A DNA stretch of 64,000 bases, from positions 1-64,000 of the forward strand of contig JAKOVQ010000007.1 of NCBI GenBank assembly GCA_029781975.1. The letters are read 5' to 3'. Positions 27,508 to 35,385 of this stretch are shown here, piece by piece. Every line of letters starts with the position of its first letter. Position 1 is the stretch's first letter. A program made the position numbers and the translations under genes. The notes below the pieces were generated by a model. It saw nothing but the letters and a program-made list of their open reading frames with translations, searched no databases and had not been told where the DNA came from. Origin of the DNA: Acidobacteriota bacterium. Its GTDB lineage: Bacteria > Acidobacteriota > Thermoanaerobaculia > UBA5066.

Positions 27508-28092
27508 ATGAAGCTCTCGCGCCCCGCCCCGAACGTCCTCTCCCTCGCCCTGGCCGCCGCCGTCGCCGCGGCCGTCGTCACCGCCGCCGCGCCCGGCACC
27601 CTCCGTGCCGCGGACGAGAAGCCCGCGCCGCGGGTCTTCGTCTCCCCGCGGGCGGCGAGCGAGATCGCCGCGGGGACAGGCAAGGTCCGCGTCGAGTACT
27701 CGCGCCCCTTCGTGAAGGGACGGAAGATCTTCGGCGGGCTCGTCCCGTTCGGGAAGGTCTGGCGGACCGGCGCCAACGCCGCGACGTCGCTGACGACCGA
27801 CGTGGACCTGACGCTCGGCGGAGCGGCCGTCCCGAAGGGGAGCTACACCCTCTACACCCTCCCGGGCGAGAAGGGGTGGAAGCTGATCGTCAACAAGCAG
27901 ACCGGCCAGTGGGGGACCGACTACGACCCGGCCCAGGACCTGGTCCGGATCGACATGGCCGGCTCCGAGACGAAGGAGCCGGTCGAGGCCCTCACGATCG
28001 ACCTCGTCCCCGAGGACGCCTGGCACGGCACGCTCCGCCTGACGTGGGACCGGACGGTCGAGTCGGTCCCGTACGCCGCCGTAAAGAAGTGA
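27508..28092 (+). CDS. DUF2911 exported protein
   Basis: A 194-residue protein with an N-terminal signal peptide (about 1-36) followed by a complete DUF2911 domain: SPRAASEIAAGTGKVRVEYS, RPFVKGRKIFGGLVPFGKVW, RTGANAAT, PKGSYTLYTLPGEKGWKLIV and NKQTGQWGTDYDPAQDLVRI. The family's function is unknown and it is probably periplasmic. GTGGAGG precedes the ATG, and TAAGCT (27458-27463) is a candidate -10. It is followed by the S9 peptidase gene on the same strand after 64 nt. Confidence 0.9.
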   Translation: MKLSRPAPNVLSLALAAAVAAAVVTAAAPGTLRAADEKPAPRVFVSPRAASEIAAGTGKVRVEYSRPFVKGRKIFGGLVPFGKVWRTGANAATSLTTDVDLTLGGAAVPKGSYTLYTLPGEKGWKLIVNKQTGQWGTDYDPAQDLVRIDMAGSETKEPVEALTIDLVPEDAWHGTLRLTWDRTVESVPYAAVKK

Positions 28093-28156
28093 CGGCGGCT
28101 CCGCCGCCGCTGCCCCTCCCGTCCCCGCTCGCCCGCCCCTCGAGGAGGACCCGCCC

Positions 28157-30349
28157 ATGACGCGAACCTTCCGTCCCGCCCTCCCGGCGGCCTGTCTGGC
28201 CGTCTCGGCGCCCGCCTTTGGCCTCGCCCTCGGTCTCGCCCTCCTGGCCCCGCTCCCCGCCCGCGCCGCGGAGGGGGCTCCCGCTCGGCGCGCGGCGACG
28301 ATCGCCGACGTCTACGCGACGAAGGGGGTCTCCGACCCCGCGATCTCCCCCGACGGCAGGACGATCGTCTACACGCTGACGACGACCGACCTCCCCGCGG
28401 TCAAGCGCCAGTCCAACGTCTGGCGCGTCGACGCCGACGGGCGGAACGCCCGGGCCCTCACCGTCGCCGACAAGCGCGACGGCTCGCCCTCCTTCTCGCC
28501 CGACGGGAAGTCGATCGCCTTCGTCTCGAACCGCTCCGGCGACGACCAGCTCTGGTCGATGCCGGTCGACGGCGGCGAGCCGCGCAAGCTCACCGACGTC
28601 CCGGGAGGGCTCTCCTCGCCGCGCTTCACCCCCGACGGCAAGCGGCTCCTCTACGTCGCCGAGGTCTACCCCGAGTGCGGGGCCGACGCGGCCTGCACGA
28701 GGAAGCTCGACGAGGCGCGGGAGAAGGGGAAGCTGAAGGCCCACCTCGCCGACGCCCTCCTCTACCGCCACTGGGACTCCTGGAGCGTCGGCAAGAGGAG
28801 CCACGTCTTCCTCCTCGACCTCGGCGACCCCGACGCGAAGGCCCGCGACCTGACGCCGGGCGACTACGACTCGCCCGCCTTCTCGGTCGGAGGCGGCGAC
28901 GGCTTCGACGTCTCGCCGGACGGCAAGGAGCTGGTCTTCACGTCGAACCGCGACCCCTTCCCGGCCGGCTCGACGAACGTCGACCTCTACACGGTCGCCC
29001 TCGACGCGACGGACGAGGCGCTGAAGAGCCCGGTGGACCTCACGAAGGACAACCCCGCCTTCGACGGGTCGCCGAAGTACTCGCCCGACGGCCGGTTCAT
29101 CGGCTACCGGATGCAGACGAACCCCGGCTACGAGTCGGACCGCTTCCGCCTCGCCCTCTACGATCGCAGGAGCGGGTCCCGAACGGTCCTGACCGAGGGG
29201 TTCGACGACTGGGTCGACGCCTTCGCCTTCGCGAAGGACGGGAAGACGATCGTCTTCACCGCCGACGTGAAGGGGCGGACGCCCGTTCACCTCCTGGATA
29301 TCGCCACGCGGAAGGTGACCGCCGTCTCGTCGGTCGGCCTCGTCGACTCGTTCGAGCTCGCGCCCGACGGGAGCTGGGCGGTCGTCGCGCGGCGCCGGAT
29401 GGACCGGCCGACCGAGCTCTACCGGATCGCGCTGGCCGGCAAGGAGCCGGGCGCGGAGAAGGCGCTGACGACCCACAACGACCCGCTCCTCGCCCAGGTC
29501 GACTTCCGACCCATGGAGGAGGTCTTCGTCGACAGCCCGACCGGGCACAAGGTCCAGGTCCTCCTCGTCAAGCCGCACGGCTTCGACCCGTCGAAGAAGT
29601 GGCCGGTGATCCTGAACGTCCACGGCGGCCCGCAGATGCAGTGGGCCGACGCCTTCCGCGGCGACGCGCAGGTCTACCCGGGCGCCGGCTACGTCTGCGC
29701 CTTCCCGAACCCGCACGGGTCGACCGGGTGGGGGCAGGCCTACACCGCCGCCATCTCGGGCGACTGGGACGGCAAGGTGATGCAGGACGTGAACGCGGTG
29801 GCCGACTGGCTGGCGAAGCAGCCGTGGGCCGACGCGTCGCGGATGGGGGCGATGGGGTGGTCGTGGGGCGGCTACGCGATGATGTGGCTGGAAGGGCACA
29901 CCGACCGCTTCCAGGCGATCGCCTCGATGATGGGGGTCTACGACCTCCGGTCGATGTACTCCTCCACCGAAGAGCTCTGGTTCCCCGAGTGGGACCTGAA
30001 GGGGACCCCCTGGGAGAACCCGGAGGGGTACCGGAAGCAGAGCCCGTCGACCTACGTGCCGGCGTTCAGGACTCCGGCCCTCGTCATCACCGGCGAGAAG
30101 GACTTCCGCGTCCCGTACGTCCAGTCCCTCGCCTTCTTCACCGACCTGCAAAAGCGGAAGGTCCCCTCGCGCCTGATCGTCTTCGAGAGCTCGGGGCACT
30201 GGCCGGGGTGGTACGAGATGGTCCTCTACTACGCCGCCCACCTCGACTGGTTCCACCGCTACCTGGGAGGGGCCCCCTCGCCGTGGGACCCGAACGAGCT
30301 CGTGCGGAACAGGGTCTTCGGGACGGAAAAGGAGGCGGGGGCGAAGTAA
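28157..30349 (+). CDS. S9-family (prolyl oligopeptidase/acylaminoacyl) peptidase
   Basis: A 730-residue secreted serine peptidase. Signal peptide about 1-37. A WD40-like beta propeller (about 50-440) has repeated SPDG blades (AISPDGRTIVYTLTT, SFSPDGKSIAFVSN, DVSPDGKELVFTSN). The C-terminal alpha/beta hydrolase domain has the nucleophile S569 in MGWSWGGYAMMW, the acid near ALVITGEKDFRVPY and the histidine in VFESSGHWPGW. Such enzymes cleave short peptides in the periplasm, mostly after proline or release acylated residues. GGAGGA lies before the ATG. It converges on purQ with 17 nt between them. Confidence 0.92.
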   Translation: MTRTFRPALPAACLAVSAPAFGLALGLALLAPLPARAAEGAPARRAATIADVYATKGVSDPAISPDGRTIVYTLTTTDLPAVKRQSNVWRVDADGRNARALTVADKRDGSPSFSPDGKSIAFVSNRSGDDQLWSMPVDGGEPRKLTDVPGGLSSPRFTPDGKRLLYVAEVYPECGADAACTRKLDEAREKGKLKAHLADALLYRHWDSWSVGKRSHVFLLDLGDPDAKARDLTPGDYDSPAFSVGGGDGFDVSPDGKELVFTSNRDPFPAGSTNVDLYTVALDATDEALKSPVDLTKDNPAFDGSPKYSPDGRFIGYRMQTNPGYESDRFRLALYDRRSGSRTVLTEGFDDWVDAFAFAKDGKTIVFTADVKGRTPVHLLDIATRKVTAVSSVGLVDSFELAPDGSWAVVARRRMDRPTELYRIALAGKEPGAEKALTTHNDPLLAQVDFRPMEEVFVDSPTGHKVQVLLVKPHGFDPSKKWPVILNVHGGPQMQWADAFRGDAQVYPGAGYVCAFPNPHGSTGWGQAYTAAISGDWDGKVMQDVNAVADWLAKQPWADASRMGAMGWSWGGYAMMWLEGHTDRFQAIASMMGVYDLRSMYSSTEELWFPEWDLKGTPWENPEGYRKQSPSTYVPAFRTPALVITGEKDFRVPYVQSLAFFTDLQKRKVPSRLIVFESSGHWPGWYEMVLYYAAHLDWFHRYLGGAPSPWDPNELVRNRVFGTEKEAGAK

Positions 30350-30366
30350 GCCGGGGCCGTCCCGCT

Positions 30367-31077
30367 CTACCGCGCGACGAGGAGCGAGGCGGCGAAGGAG
30401 CGGAAGAGCTTCGCGCCGTCGGCCGAGCCGAGGAGCTCCTCGGCGGCGCGCTCGGGGTGCGGCATCAGCCCGACGACGTTCCTCGCCCTGTTGCAGACGC
30501 CGGCGATGTCGTCGCGCGACCCGTTCGGGTTGGCGCCCTCGCCGCGCGTCCCGTCGGGGCGGACGTAGCGGAAGACGACCTGCTCGTGGTCGAGGAGGTC
30601 CTCCAGCTCGGGCACCTCGAGCTCGTAGTTCCCCTCGCCGTGGGCGATCGGCATCCTCAGGACGTCGCCCTTCGTCAGCTCGGCGGTGAACGGGGTCCGG
30701 ATCGTCTCCACCCGGACGTGGACGTCCCTGCAGACGAAGCGGAGTCCGGCGTTGCGGAGGAGCGCGCCCGGGAGGAGCCCCGCCTCGCAGAGGACCTGGA
30801 ACCCGTTGCAGATCCCGAGCACCGCGCCGCCGCTCGCCGCGAACGCTCGCACCTCGTCCATGACCGGCGAGAAGCGGGCGAGGGCCCCGCTCCGGAGGTA
30901 GTCGCCGTAGGAGAAGCCGCCGGGGAGGACCACGAGGTCGGGGTCCCCGAGGTCGTGGTCGCCGTGCCAGACGAGCTTCGCGGAGGCTCCGATCGCCGCC
31001 TCCACCGCGTGCGCGGCGTCGGTGTCGCAGTTCGACCCGGGGAAGACGACGACCGAGACGCGCGGCCGGGCGCTCAC
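30367..31077 (-). CDS. purQ: Phosphoribosylformylglycinamidine synthase glutaminase subunit PurQ
   Basis: A 236-residue class I glutamine amidotransferase. It opens VVVFPGSNCDTD, has the nucleophile C90 in VLGICNGFQ, and places the His/Glu pair in GLMPHPERA. It supplies ammonia to PurL for FGAM synthesis in purine biosynthesis. The GTG start at 31077 overlaps the purS stop (GTGA), as in other purSQ pairs. purL is not adjacent within the window. It is the last gene of the long minus-strand run. Confidence 0.95.
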   Translation of the reverse strand: MSARPRVSVVVFPGSNCDTDAAHAVEAAIGASAKLVWHGDHDLGDPDLVVLPGGFSYGDYLRSGALARFSPVMDEVRAFAASGGAVLGICNGFQVLCEAGLLPGALLRNAGLRFVCRDVHVRVETIRTPFTAELTKGDVLRMPIAHGEGNYELEVPELEDLLDHEQVVFRYVRPDGTRGEGANPNGSRDDIAGVCNRARNVVGLMPHPERAAEELLGSADGAKLFRSFAASLLVAR

Positions 31078-31316
31078 CCCAGCACCTCGACCTCGTACTC
31101 CTCGATCACCGGGTTGGCGAGGAGCTTCTCGGCCATCGCGGCGGCGACCGCCCGCGCCTCGGCCGTGCTGGAGGCGGCGACGTCGACCCGGAAGACCTTG
31201 CCGGCGCGGACGTCGGCGACCCCCTCGAACCCGAGGCGGCCCAGCGCCCCGGCGATGGCCTTCCCCTGCGGGTCGAGGACTCCGGACTTCGGCGTGACGG
31301 TGACCTGGATCTTCAT
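31074..31316 (-). CDS. purS: Phosphoribosylformylglycinamidine synthase subunit PurS
   Basis: An 80-residue PurS: MKIQVTVTPKSGVLDPQGKA, then IAGALGRLGFEGVADVRAGK and VEEYEVEVL-type ending. PurS bridges PurL and PurQ in the small-subunit form of FGAM synthase. It overlaps purQ by 4 nt and follows the metallo-beta-lactamase-fold gene by 12 nt. Confidence 0.93.
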   Translation of the reverse strand: MKIQVTVTPKSGVLDPQGKAIAGALGRLGFEGVADVRAGKVFRVDVAASSTAEARAVAAAMAEKLLANPVIEEYEVEVLG

Positions 31317-31328
31317 GGCTCTCCTCGA

Positions 31329-32108
31329 TCAGGCGGCGTACCAGGGCGTGGCGGCGTCGGGGCGCGCCGCCGCGAGCGGGGCGTCGGCTCCGAGCGCGGC
31401 GAGGGCGTCCGCGACCGCCCGCGTCGCGAGGGCCGCCGTGTTGTTGTGCTGGGACAGGTGGAGGAGGACGACCCGCTTCGTCCGCGGCCCCAGGAGGCGC
31501 GGGAGCCCCGCCGCCGCGGCGTCGTTCGAGAGGTGCCCGACGTCGGAGAGGATCCGGCGCTTGAGGAACGCCGGGTACGGGCCGGTCCTCAGGAGCTCGA
31601 CGTCGTGGTTCGCCTCGAGCCCCAGGACGTCGCAGTCCTCGAGGGCCGCGAGGACCCTCTCCGACAGGTGCCCCACGTCCGTGACCACGCCGGCCCGCCG
31701 CCCGCGGGAGTCGGCGAACGTGTAGCAGACCGACTCGGCGCCGTCGTGCGGCGTCCCCGTCGTCCTCACGGTCAGGTCGCCGTCGCCCAGCGTCACCTCG
31801 GCCCCGTCGCGGACGGGCCGCCAGTCGAGGAGGAGCGGCCCCGGGAAGCCGGCCGCGCTCCCGGTCCCGCACGTGGCGTAGACCGGCAGCTCCCAGGCGC
31901 GCGCCAGGTCGATCGCGGAGCGGACGTGGTCGGAGTGCTCGTGGGTGACGAAGAGGGCGCGGACGTCGTCCGGCCTCACGCCGAGCTCGGCGAGGCGGAG
32001 CTTCGTCTGCCGCACCGAGAGGCCCGCGTCGAGGAGGACCGCGCTCTTCCCCGCCCGGACGACCGCGCAGTTGCCCGAGGAGCCCGAGGCGAGGAAGGCG
32101 ATCTCCAT
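31329..32108 (-). CDS. Metallo-beta-lactamase-fold hydrolase, YycJ/WalJ-like
   Basis: A 259-residue MBL protein with the zinc motif H56-x-E-H58-x-D60-H61 (FVTHEHSDH), an N-terminal FLASGSSGNCAVV typical of the YycJ/WalJ group and GLEANHDVELLR further on. Relatives are putative double-strand 5'-3' exonucleases tied to DNA replication and repair. It overlaps dut by 1 nt (TGATG), so the two are coupled. Function is inferred from family only. Confidence 0.85.
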   Translation of the reverse strand: MEIAFLASGSSGNCAVVRAGKSAVLLDAGLSVRQTKLRLAELGVRPDDVRALFVTHEHSDHVRSAIDLARAWELPVYATCGTGSAAGFPGPLLLDWRPVRDGAEVTLGDGDLTVRTTGTPHDGAESVCYTFADSRGRRAGVVTDVGHLSERVLAALEDCDVLGLEANHDVELLRTGPYPAFLKRRILSDVGHLSNDAAAAGLPRLLGPRTKRVVLLHLSQHNNTAALATRAVADALAALGADAPLAAARPDAATPWYAA

Positions 32109-32557
32109 CAGCCGTGCCCCGTGCTCCCGAAGCCGCCGGCGCCCCGCTCGGTCGCGAGGAGCTCCGGCGCGGCCTCGAAAGCCGCCCGGGCCACCGGCGC
32201 CACGACGAGCTGCGCGATCCGCTCGCCCCGCCGGATCGTCACCGGCTCCTCACCGAGGTTGACGATGATCACCCCGACCTCGCCGCGGTAGTCCGCGTCG
32301 ATGGTCCCGACGCCGTTGGCCAGGGCGAGCCCCCGGGAGAGCGCGAGCCCCGAGCGGGCGCGCACCTGGGCCTCGAAGCCCCGCGGGACCTCGAGCGTCA
32401 GCCCGGTGGGGACGAGCGCCCGCCCACCGGGCGGGACGACGAGGGGCGCGTCCACCGCCGCGCGCAGGTCCGCGCCCGCGGCCCCCTCCGTCGCGTAGCG
32501 CGGCGGGCCGACGTCCTCGCACCCCTCGCGGAGGCGGAACCGGACGGTGACGTTCAC
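32108..32557 (-). CDS. dut: Deoxyuridine 5'-triphosphate nucleotidohydrolase
   Basis: A 149-residue trimeric dUTPase with the family motifs in order: AGADLRA (1), ARSGLAL (2), [13 protein letters not shown] (3), [10 protein letters not shown] (4) and [11 protein letters not shown] (5). It converts dUTP to dUMP, keeping uracil out of DNA and feeding dTMP synthesis. It sits between the M16 peptidase and the MBL protein, 25 nt after the former. Confidence 0.96.
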   Translation of the reverse strand: MNVTVRFRLREGCEDVGPPRYATEGAAGADLRAAVDAPLVVPPGGRALVPTGLTLEVPRGFEAQVRARSGLALSRGLALANGVGTIDADYRGEVGVIIVNLGEEPVTIRRGERIAQLVVAPVARAAFEAAPELLATERGAGGFGSTGHG

Positions 32558-32582
32558 GCTCCCGACGCCCCGCGCGGCCCGC

Positions 32583-33872
32583 TCACGCGGCGAGCTCTCC
32601 GGCGAGGTCCTCGAGGGTCGCCCCCGCGAGGGAGGGGCCGGTCACGCCCAGCCCCAGGCGGGCCGGCGCGCCGAACAGGAGGTGGACGACCGCCTCGACG
32701 TCGTCGGCGCGGACCGCGTCGATCTCGGCGAGCGCCTCGTCGGCGTCCCGAGGGCGCCCCCGGTAGAGCCACGCGCGGGCCGCCGACTCGCGGCGCGACG
32801 AGGTCGACTCCAGCGAGAGGGAGATCTCGGCTCGGACCTGGTCCTTCGCCCGGGCGAGCTCGGCCGCGCCGACCCCGGAGGCGAGGAGCCGCTTCAGAGC
32901 GCGGCCGGTGGTCCGGACGAGGCGCGGGAGGTTCGGGGGCTGCGTCGCCGCCTCGATGAGGGCCATCCCGCCGTCGCGGTGGAGGGTCAGGCCGGTCCCG
33001 ACGTGGTAGGCGAGCCCCTTCCTCTCCCTCACGTCCCGCCAGAGGCGCGAGGAGACGCCGCCGCCGAGGAGGACGGAGACGAGCCACGCGGCCGGGACGA
33101 GCGGCGCCCCGTACGGGAGGGCTGGGGCCCCCACGAGGAGGTGGGTCTGGTTCAGGTCGGGCCGCGGCAGGTGGAACGCGCAGTGCGCGGCGCGGGGCGC
33201 CCGGCGGGCCCGTCGCGGGAGCGGGGCGGGGAGCCGCGCCGGGGGGCGCCGGCGGGCGCGGCGGAGCCGGTCGACGAGGCGGAGGAGCTCCTCGGGCTCG
33301 AAGGCCCCCACGACGACGAGCGCCATCCGGTCGGGCCGGAAGGTCTGGCGGAACCGGGCGGCGAGGCGGGTCCGGTCGAGGGACCGCACGGTCTCCTCCG
33401 TCCCGAGGATCGGCGCGCCGAGGGGGTGGTCGGGCCAGAAGGCGCGGACGAACGCCTCGTGGAGGCGGTCCTCGGGGACGTCGTTCGCCTCGGCCATCTC
33501 CTCGAGGATCACCCCCCGCTCCACCTCGACGTCGTCGGCGGTGAACGCGGGCGCCTCGGTGATGTCGAGGAGGAGCTCGAGGGCCTCCCTCAGGCGCGTG
33601 GCGGGGGTCCGCGCGTGGAACGCGACCGACTCCTTGGTCGTGTAGGCGTCGCAGTCCCCCCCGAGGCGGTCGGTCATCCGGGCGAGGGCGATCCCGCCGC
33701 GCCGCCGCGACCGGCGGAAGAGGAGGTGCTCGAGGAAGTGGGTCGAGCCGAGCGCGGCGGGCTCCTCGTCGGCCGACCCCGCGGCGACGTAGACGCCCGC
33801 GGCGACGCTCCTCACGTCCCGCATCGGGTCCATCCAGACGGTCAGGCCGTCGTCGAGGGTCCGGGTCTGCAC
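32583..33872 (-). CDS. M16 family zinc metallopeptidase
   Basis: A 429-residue single-unit M16B-type peptidase with the inverted zinc motif H45-x-x-E48-H49 ([10 protein letters not shown]) and the downstream glutamate in [20 protein letters not shown]. The second half is the inactive M16 C-terminal domain. It resembles mitochondrial-processing-peptidase/PqqL/YmxG-type enzymes. There is no signal peptide. GTG 33872 is chosen because minus-strand TAAGAT ends 7 nt before it; this promoter lies at the end of the upstream pseudopilin gene. It probably starts a sub-operon continuing through dut and purQ. Confidence 0.88.
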   Translation of the reverse strand: MQTRTLDDGLTVWMDPMRDVRSVAAGVYVAAGSADEEPAALGSTHFLEHLLFRRSRRRGGIALARMTDRLGGDCDAYTTKESVAFHARTPATRLREALELLLDITEAPAFTADDVEVERGVILEEMAEANDVPEDRLHEAFVRAFWPDHPLGAPILGTEETVRSLDRTRLAARFRQTFRPDRMALVVVGAFEPEELLRLVDRLRRARRRPPARLPAPLPRRARRAPRAAHCAFHLPRPDLNQTHLLVGAPALPYGAPLVPAAWLVSVLLGGGVSSRLWRDVRERKGLAYHVGTGLTLHRDGGMALIEAATQPPNLPRLVRTTGRALKRLLASGVGAAELARAKDQVRAEISLSLESTSSRRESAARAWLYRGRPRDADEALAEIDAVRADDVEAVVHLLFGAPARLGLGVTGPSLAGATLEDLAGELAA

Positions 33873-33879
33873 GCCCCGG

Positions 33880-33885
33880 ATCTTA
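33880..33885 (-). promoter_or_regulatory. -10-like hexamer TAAGAT, leaderless arrangement
   Basis: Minus-strand TAAGAT spans the stop of the pseudopilin gene and ends 7 nt before GTG 33872. No -35 or Shine-Dalgarno is evident. Confidence 0.45.
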
Positions 33886-34488
33886 CTTCCGCCCGCCGCC
33901 GGCGCCGGGGGGGGCCGTGGAGCCGCCGATGCCGGGACCGGCGCCGCCCCCCGGCGTCTCCGGCCCGGTCGAGCCCGCGCCCTGCCAGACGCTCTGCTCG
34001 GTGAAACGCCACTCGTTGTACATGTCGCGGCCGTCGTAGACCCGGTACCCCTTCTTGGCGACCTTCGAGTAGACGCCCATCACCGGCCCGAGCGCCGCCT
34101 GCTCCCCCGGTCCCGGGGTCCGCTTCGGGCCGACGGGGGTCGGCGTCGGGCGGAGGCCCGTCCCCCCCGGGACCTGCCCGGGCACGGGGGCCCCCGCGCT
34201 CGAGATGATCCCCCACTCCCCGTCCGGGTCCATCGGGTCCTTCCAGAGCTTCCTCACGCAGCGGGGCCGCACCTCGTACATCTCCTTCAGCGTCGTCGGG
34301 TACCGCCCGTAGCGCTTGCGGAAGACGCGGATCCCCTCGGCCCACTGGAGGCCCCGGAAGATCAGCTCCTCCTCGCGGTCGCGCTGCGCCTGGGCCGAGG
34401 CCAGGGGGAGGACCGCCGCGATCAGCACGGTCATCACCGTCATCCCCACCAGGAGGGCGACGAGCGTGTAGCCGCGGGAGCCCTTCAC
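33883..34488 (-). CDS. Pseudopilin-like protein lacking Glu5
   Basis: A 201-residue protein with a type III signal: SRG followed by YTLVALLVGMTVMTVLIAAV, i.e. cleavage after Gly and a hydrophobic helix. Position +5 is alanine where major pilins have glutamate, a feature known from the tip subunit GspK. The globular part (FRGLQWAEGIRVFRKRYGRY, PTTLKEMYEVRPRCVRKLW) is pseudopilin-like, and the C-terminus is Pro/Gly-rich and disordered. It is third of three consecutive pseudopilin genes separated by 1 nt each. It may be a minor or tip pseudopilin of the secretion machine. Confidence 0.8.
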   Translation of the reverse strand: MKGSRGYTLVALLVGMTVMTVLIAAVLPLASAQAQRDREEELIFRGLQWAEGIRVFRKRYGRYPTTLKEMYEVRPRCVRKLWKDPMDPDGEWGIISSAGAPVPGQVPGGTGLRPTPTPVGPKRTPGPGEQAALGPVMGVYSKVAKKGYRVYDGRDMYNEWRFTEQSVWQGAGSTGPETPGGGAGPGIGGSTAPPGAGGGRK

Positions 34489-34489
34489 G

Positions 34490-34912
34490 TCACCACGTGT
34501 TGTAGGGCGTGTTGTCGAACGGCGAGACGTCCTTCGAGCCCGACTTCACGTCGATGATCCCCGGCGACTCCCCCGCGTCCCCCGCGTCGCTCGAGGCGTC
34601 GGCCGAGTCGGGCTCGTCGTAGACGACCTCCCACGTGTCGGACGACTTCGTCATCGGGTCGACCGGGATCTTGCGGATGTACTTCTCCTGGACGAGGACC
34701 TCGAGCGACTCCGGGTAGCGTCCCTTGTCGGCCTTGTACTGGTCGATGCACGACCGGAAGGTGAAGAGGTTTTCCCGGAGGGCCGCCTCCCGGGCGCGCT
34801 GCGGCGTCTTCACGAGCTGCGGGATGGCGATGCTGGCGAGGATCCCGATGATCGCCATGACGACCAGGAGCTCGACGAGGGTGAAGCCCCTCGAGGAACG
34901 AAGCCTTCTCAT
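34490..34912 (-). CDS. Type II secretion major pseudopilin (GspG-like)
   Basis: A 140-residue pseudopilin with a canonical signal (SRG, then FTLVELLVVMAIIGILASIA) including Glu5. A GspG-like body follows (LFTFRSCIDQYKADKGRYPE, SLEVLVQEKYIRKIPVDPMT). It would be processed by a prepilin peptidase (not in this window) and polymerise into the pseudopilus. It has the most standard sequence of the three pseudopilins here, so is the best candidate for the major subunit. Confidence 0.9.
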   Translation of the reverse strand: MRRLRSSRGFTLVELLVVMAIIGILASIAIPQLVKTPQRAREAALRENLFTFRSCIDQYKADKGRYPESLEVLVQEKYIRKIPVDPMTKSSDTWEVVYDEPDSADASSDAGDAGESPGIIDVKSGSKDVSPFDNTPYNTW

Positions 34913-34913
34913 C

Positions 34914-35369
34914 TCACCAGTCCTTGTACTTCGTCTTGTCGAGCGCCGTCCCGTCGGAGAGGGAGTAGACGTCGTAGACGTTCTGCCGTCCCCACGAGGT
35001 GGAGTCGGGATCGTCCTGCATGCTCCTGAGGCCCCACTCGGCCTTCCCCGTCATCGGGTCGATCGGGACCCGCCGGAGGAAGCGCCGCTTCTTCTTCACC
35101 TGCCCCACCAGGTCGACCCCCTCCACGAGGGTGTCGAGGTCCTTGGGGTAGCCGTCCGTGTCGTTCACGATCGGGATGAGCCCCTGGTCGGAGAGGCGCT
35201 TGTAGTCGTCGATGGCCGTCCGCATCGTCCGGAGGGCCTCCTTCAGCTCCAGCTCCTTCTGCCGCTGCCAGTGGAAGCGCGCCACCGGGACGGCCATCGC
35301 CGTCAGGATGAGCAGGAGCGCCACGACGACGACCAGCTCGACCAGGGAGTAGCCGCGGATCCGGATCAC
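34914..35369 (-). CDS. Type II secretion pseudopilin (GspG/GspH-like)
   Basis: A 151-residue pseudopilin with a short leader (MIRIRG) then YSLVELVVVVALLLILTAMA including Glu5. The body resembles GspG-type proteins (LRTMRTAIDDYKRLSDQGLI, GYPKDLDTLVEGVDLVGQ, RRVPIDPMTG). It follows the secretin gene by 16 nt and precedes the next pseudopilin by 1 nt, so all are one transcription unit. Confidence 0.88.
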   Translation of the reverse strand: MIRIRGYSLVELVVVVALLLILTAMAVPVARFHWQRQKELELKEALRTMRTAIDDYKRLSDQGLIPIVNDTDGYPKDLDTLVEGVDLVGQVKKKRRFLRRVPIDPMTGKAEWGLRSMQDDPDSTSWGRQNVYDVYSLSDGTALDKTKYKDW

Positions 35370-35385
35370 GGGGCGACGGACCTCC

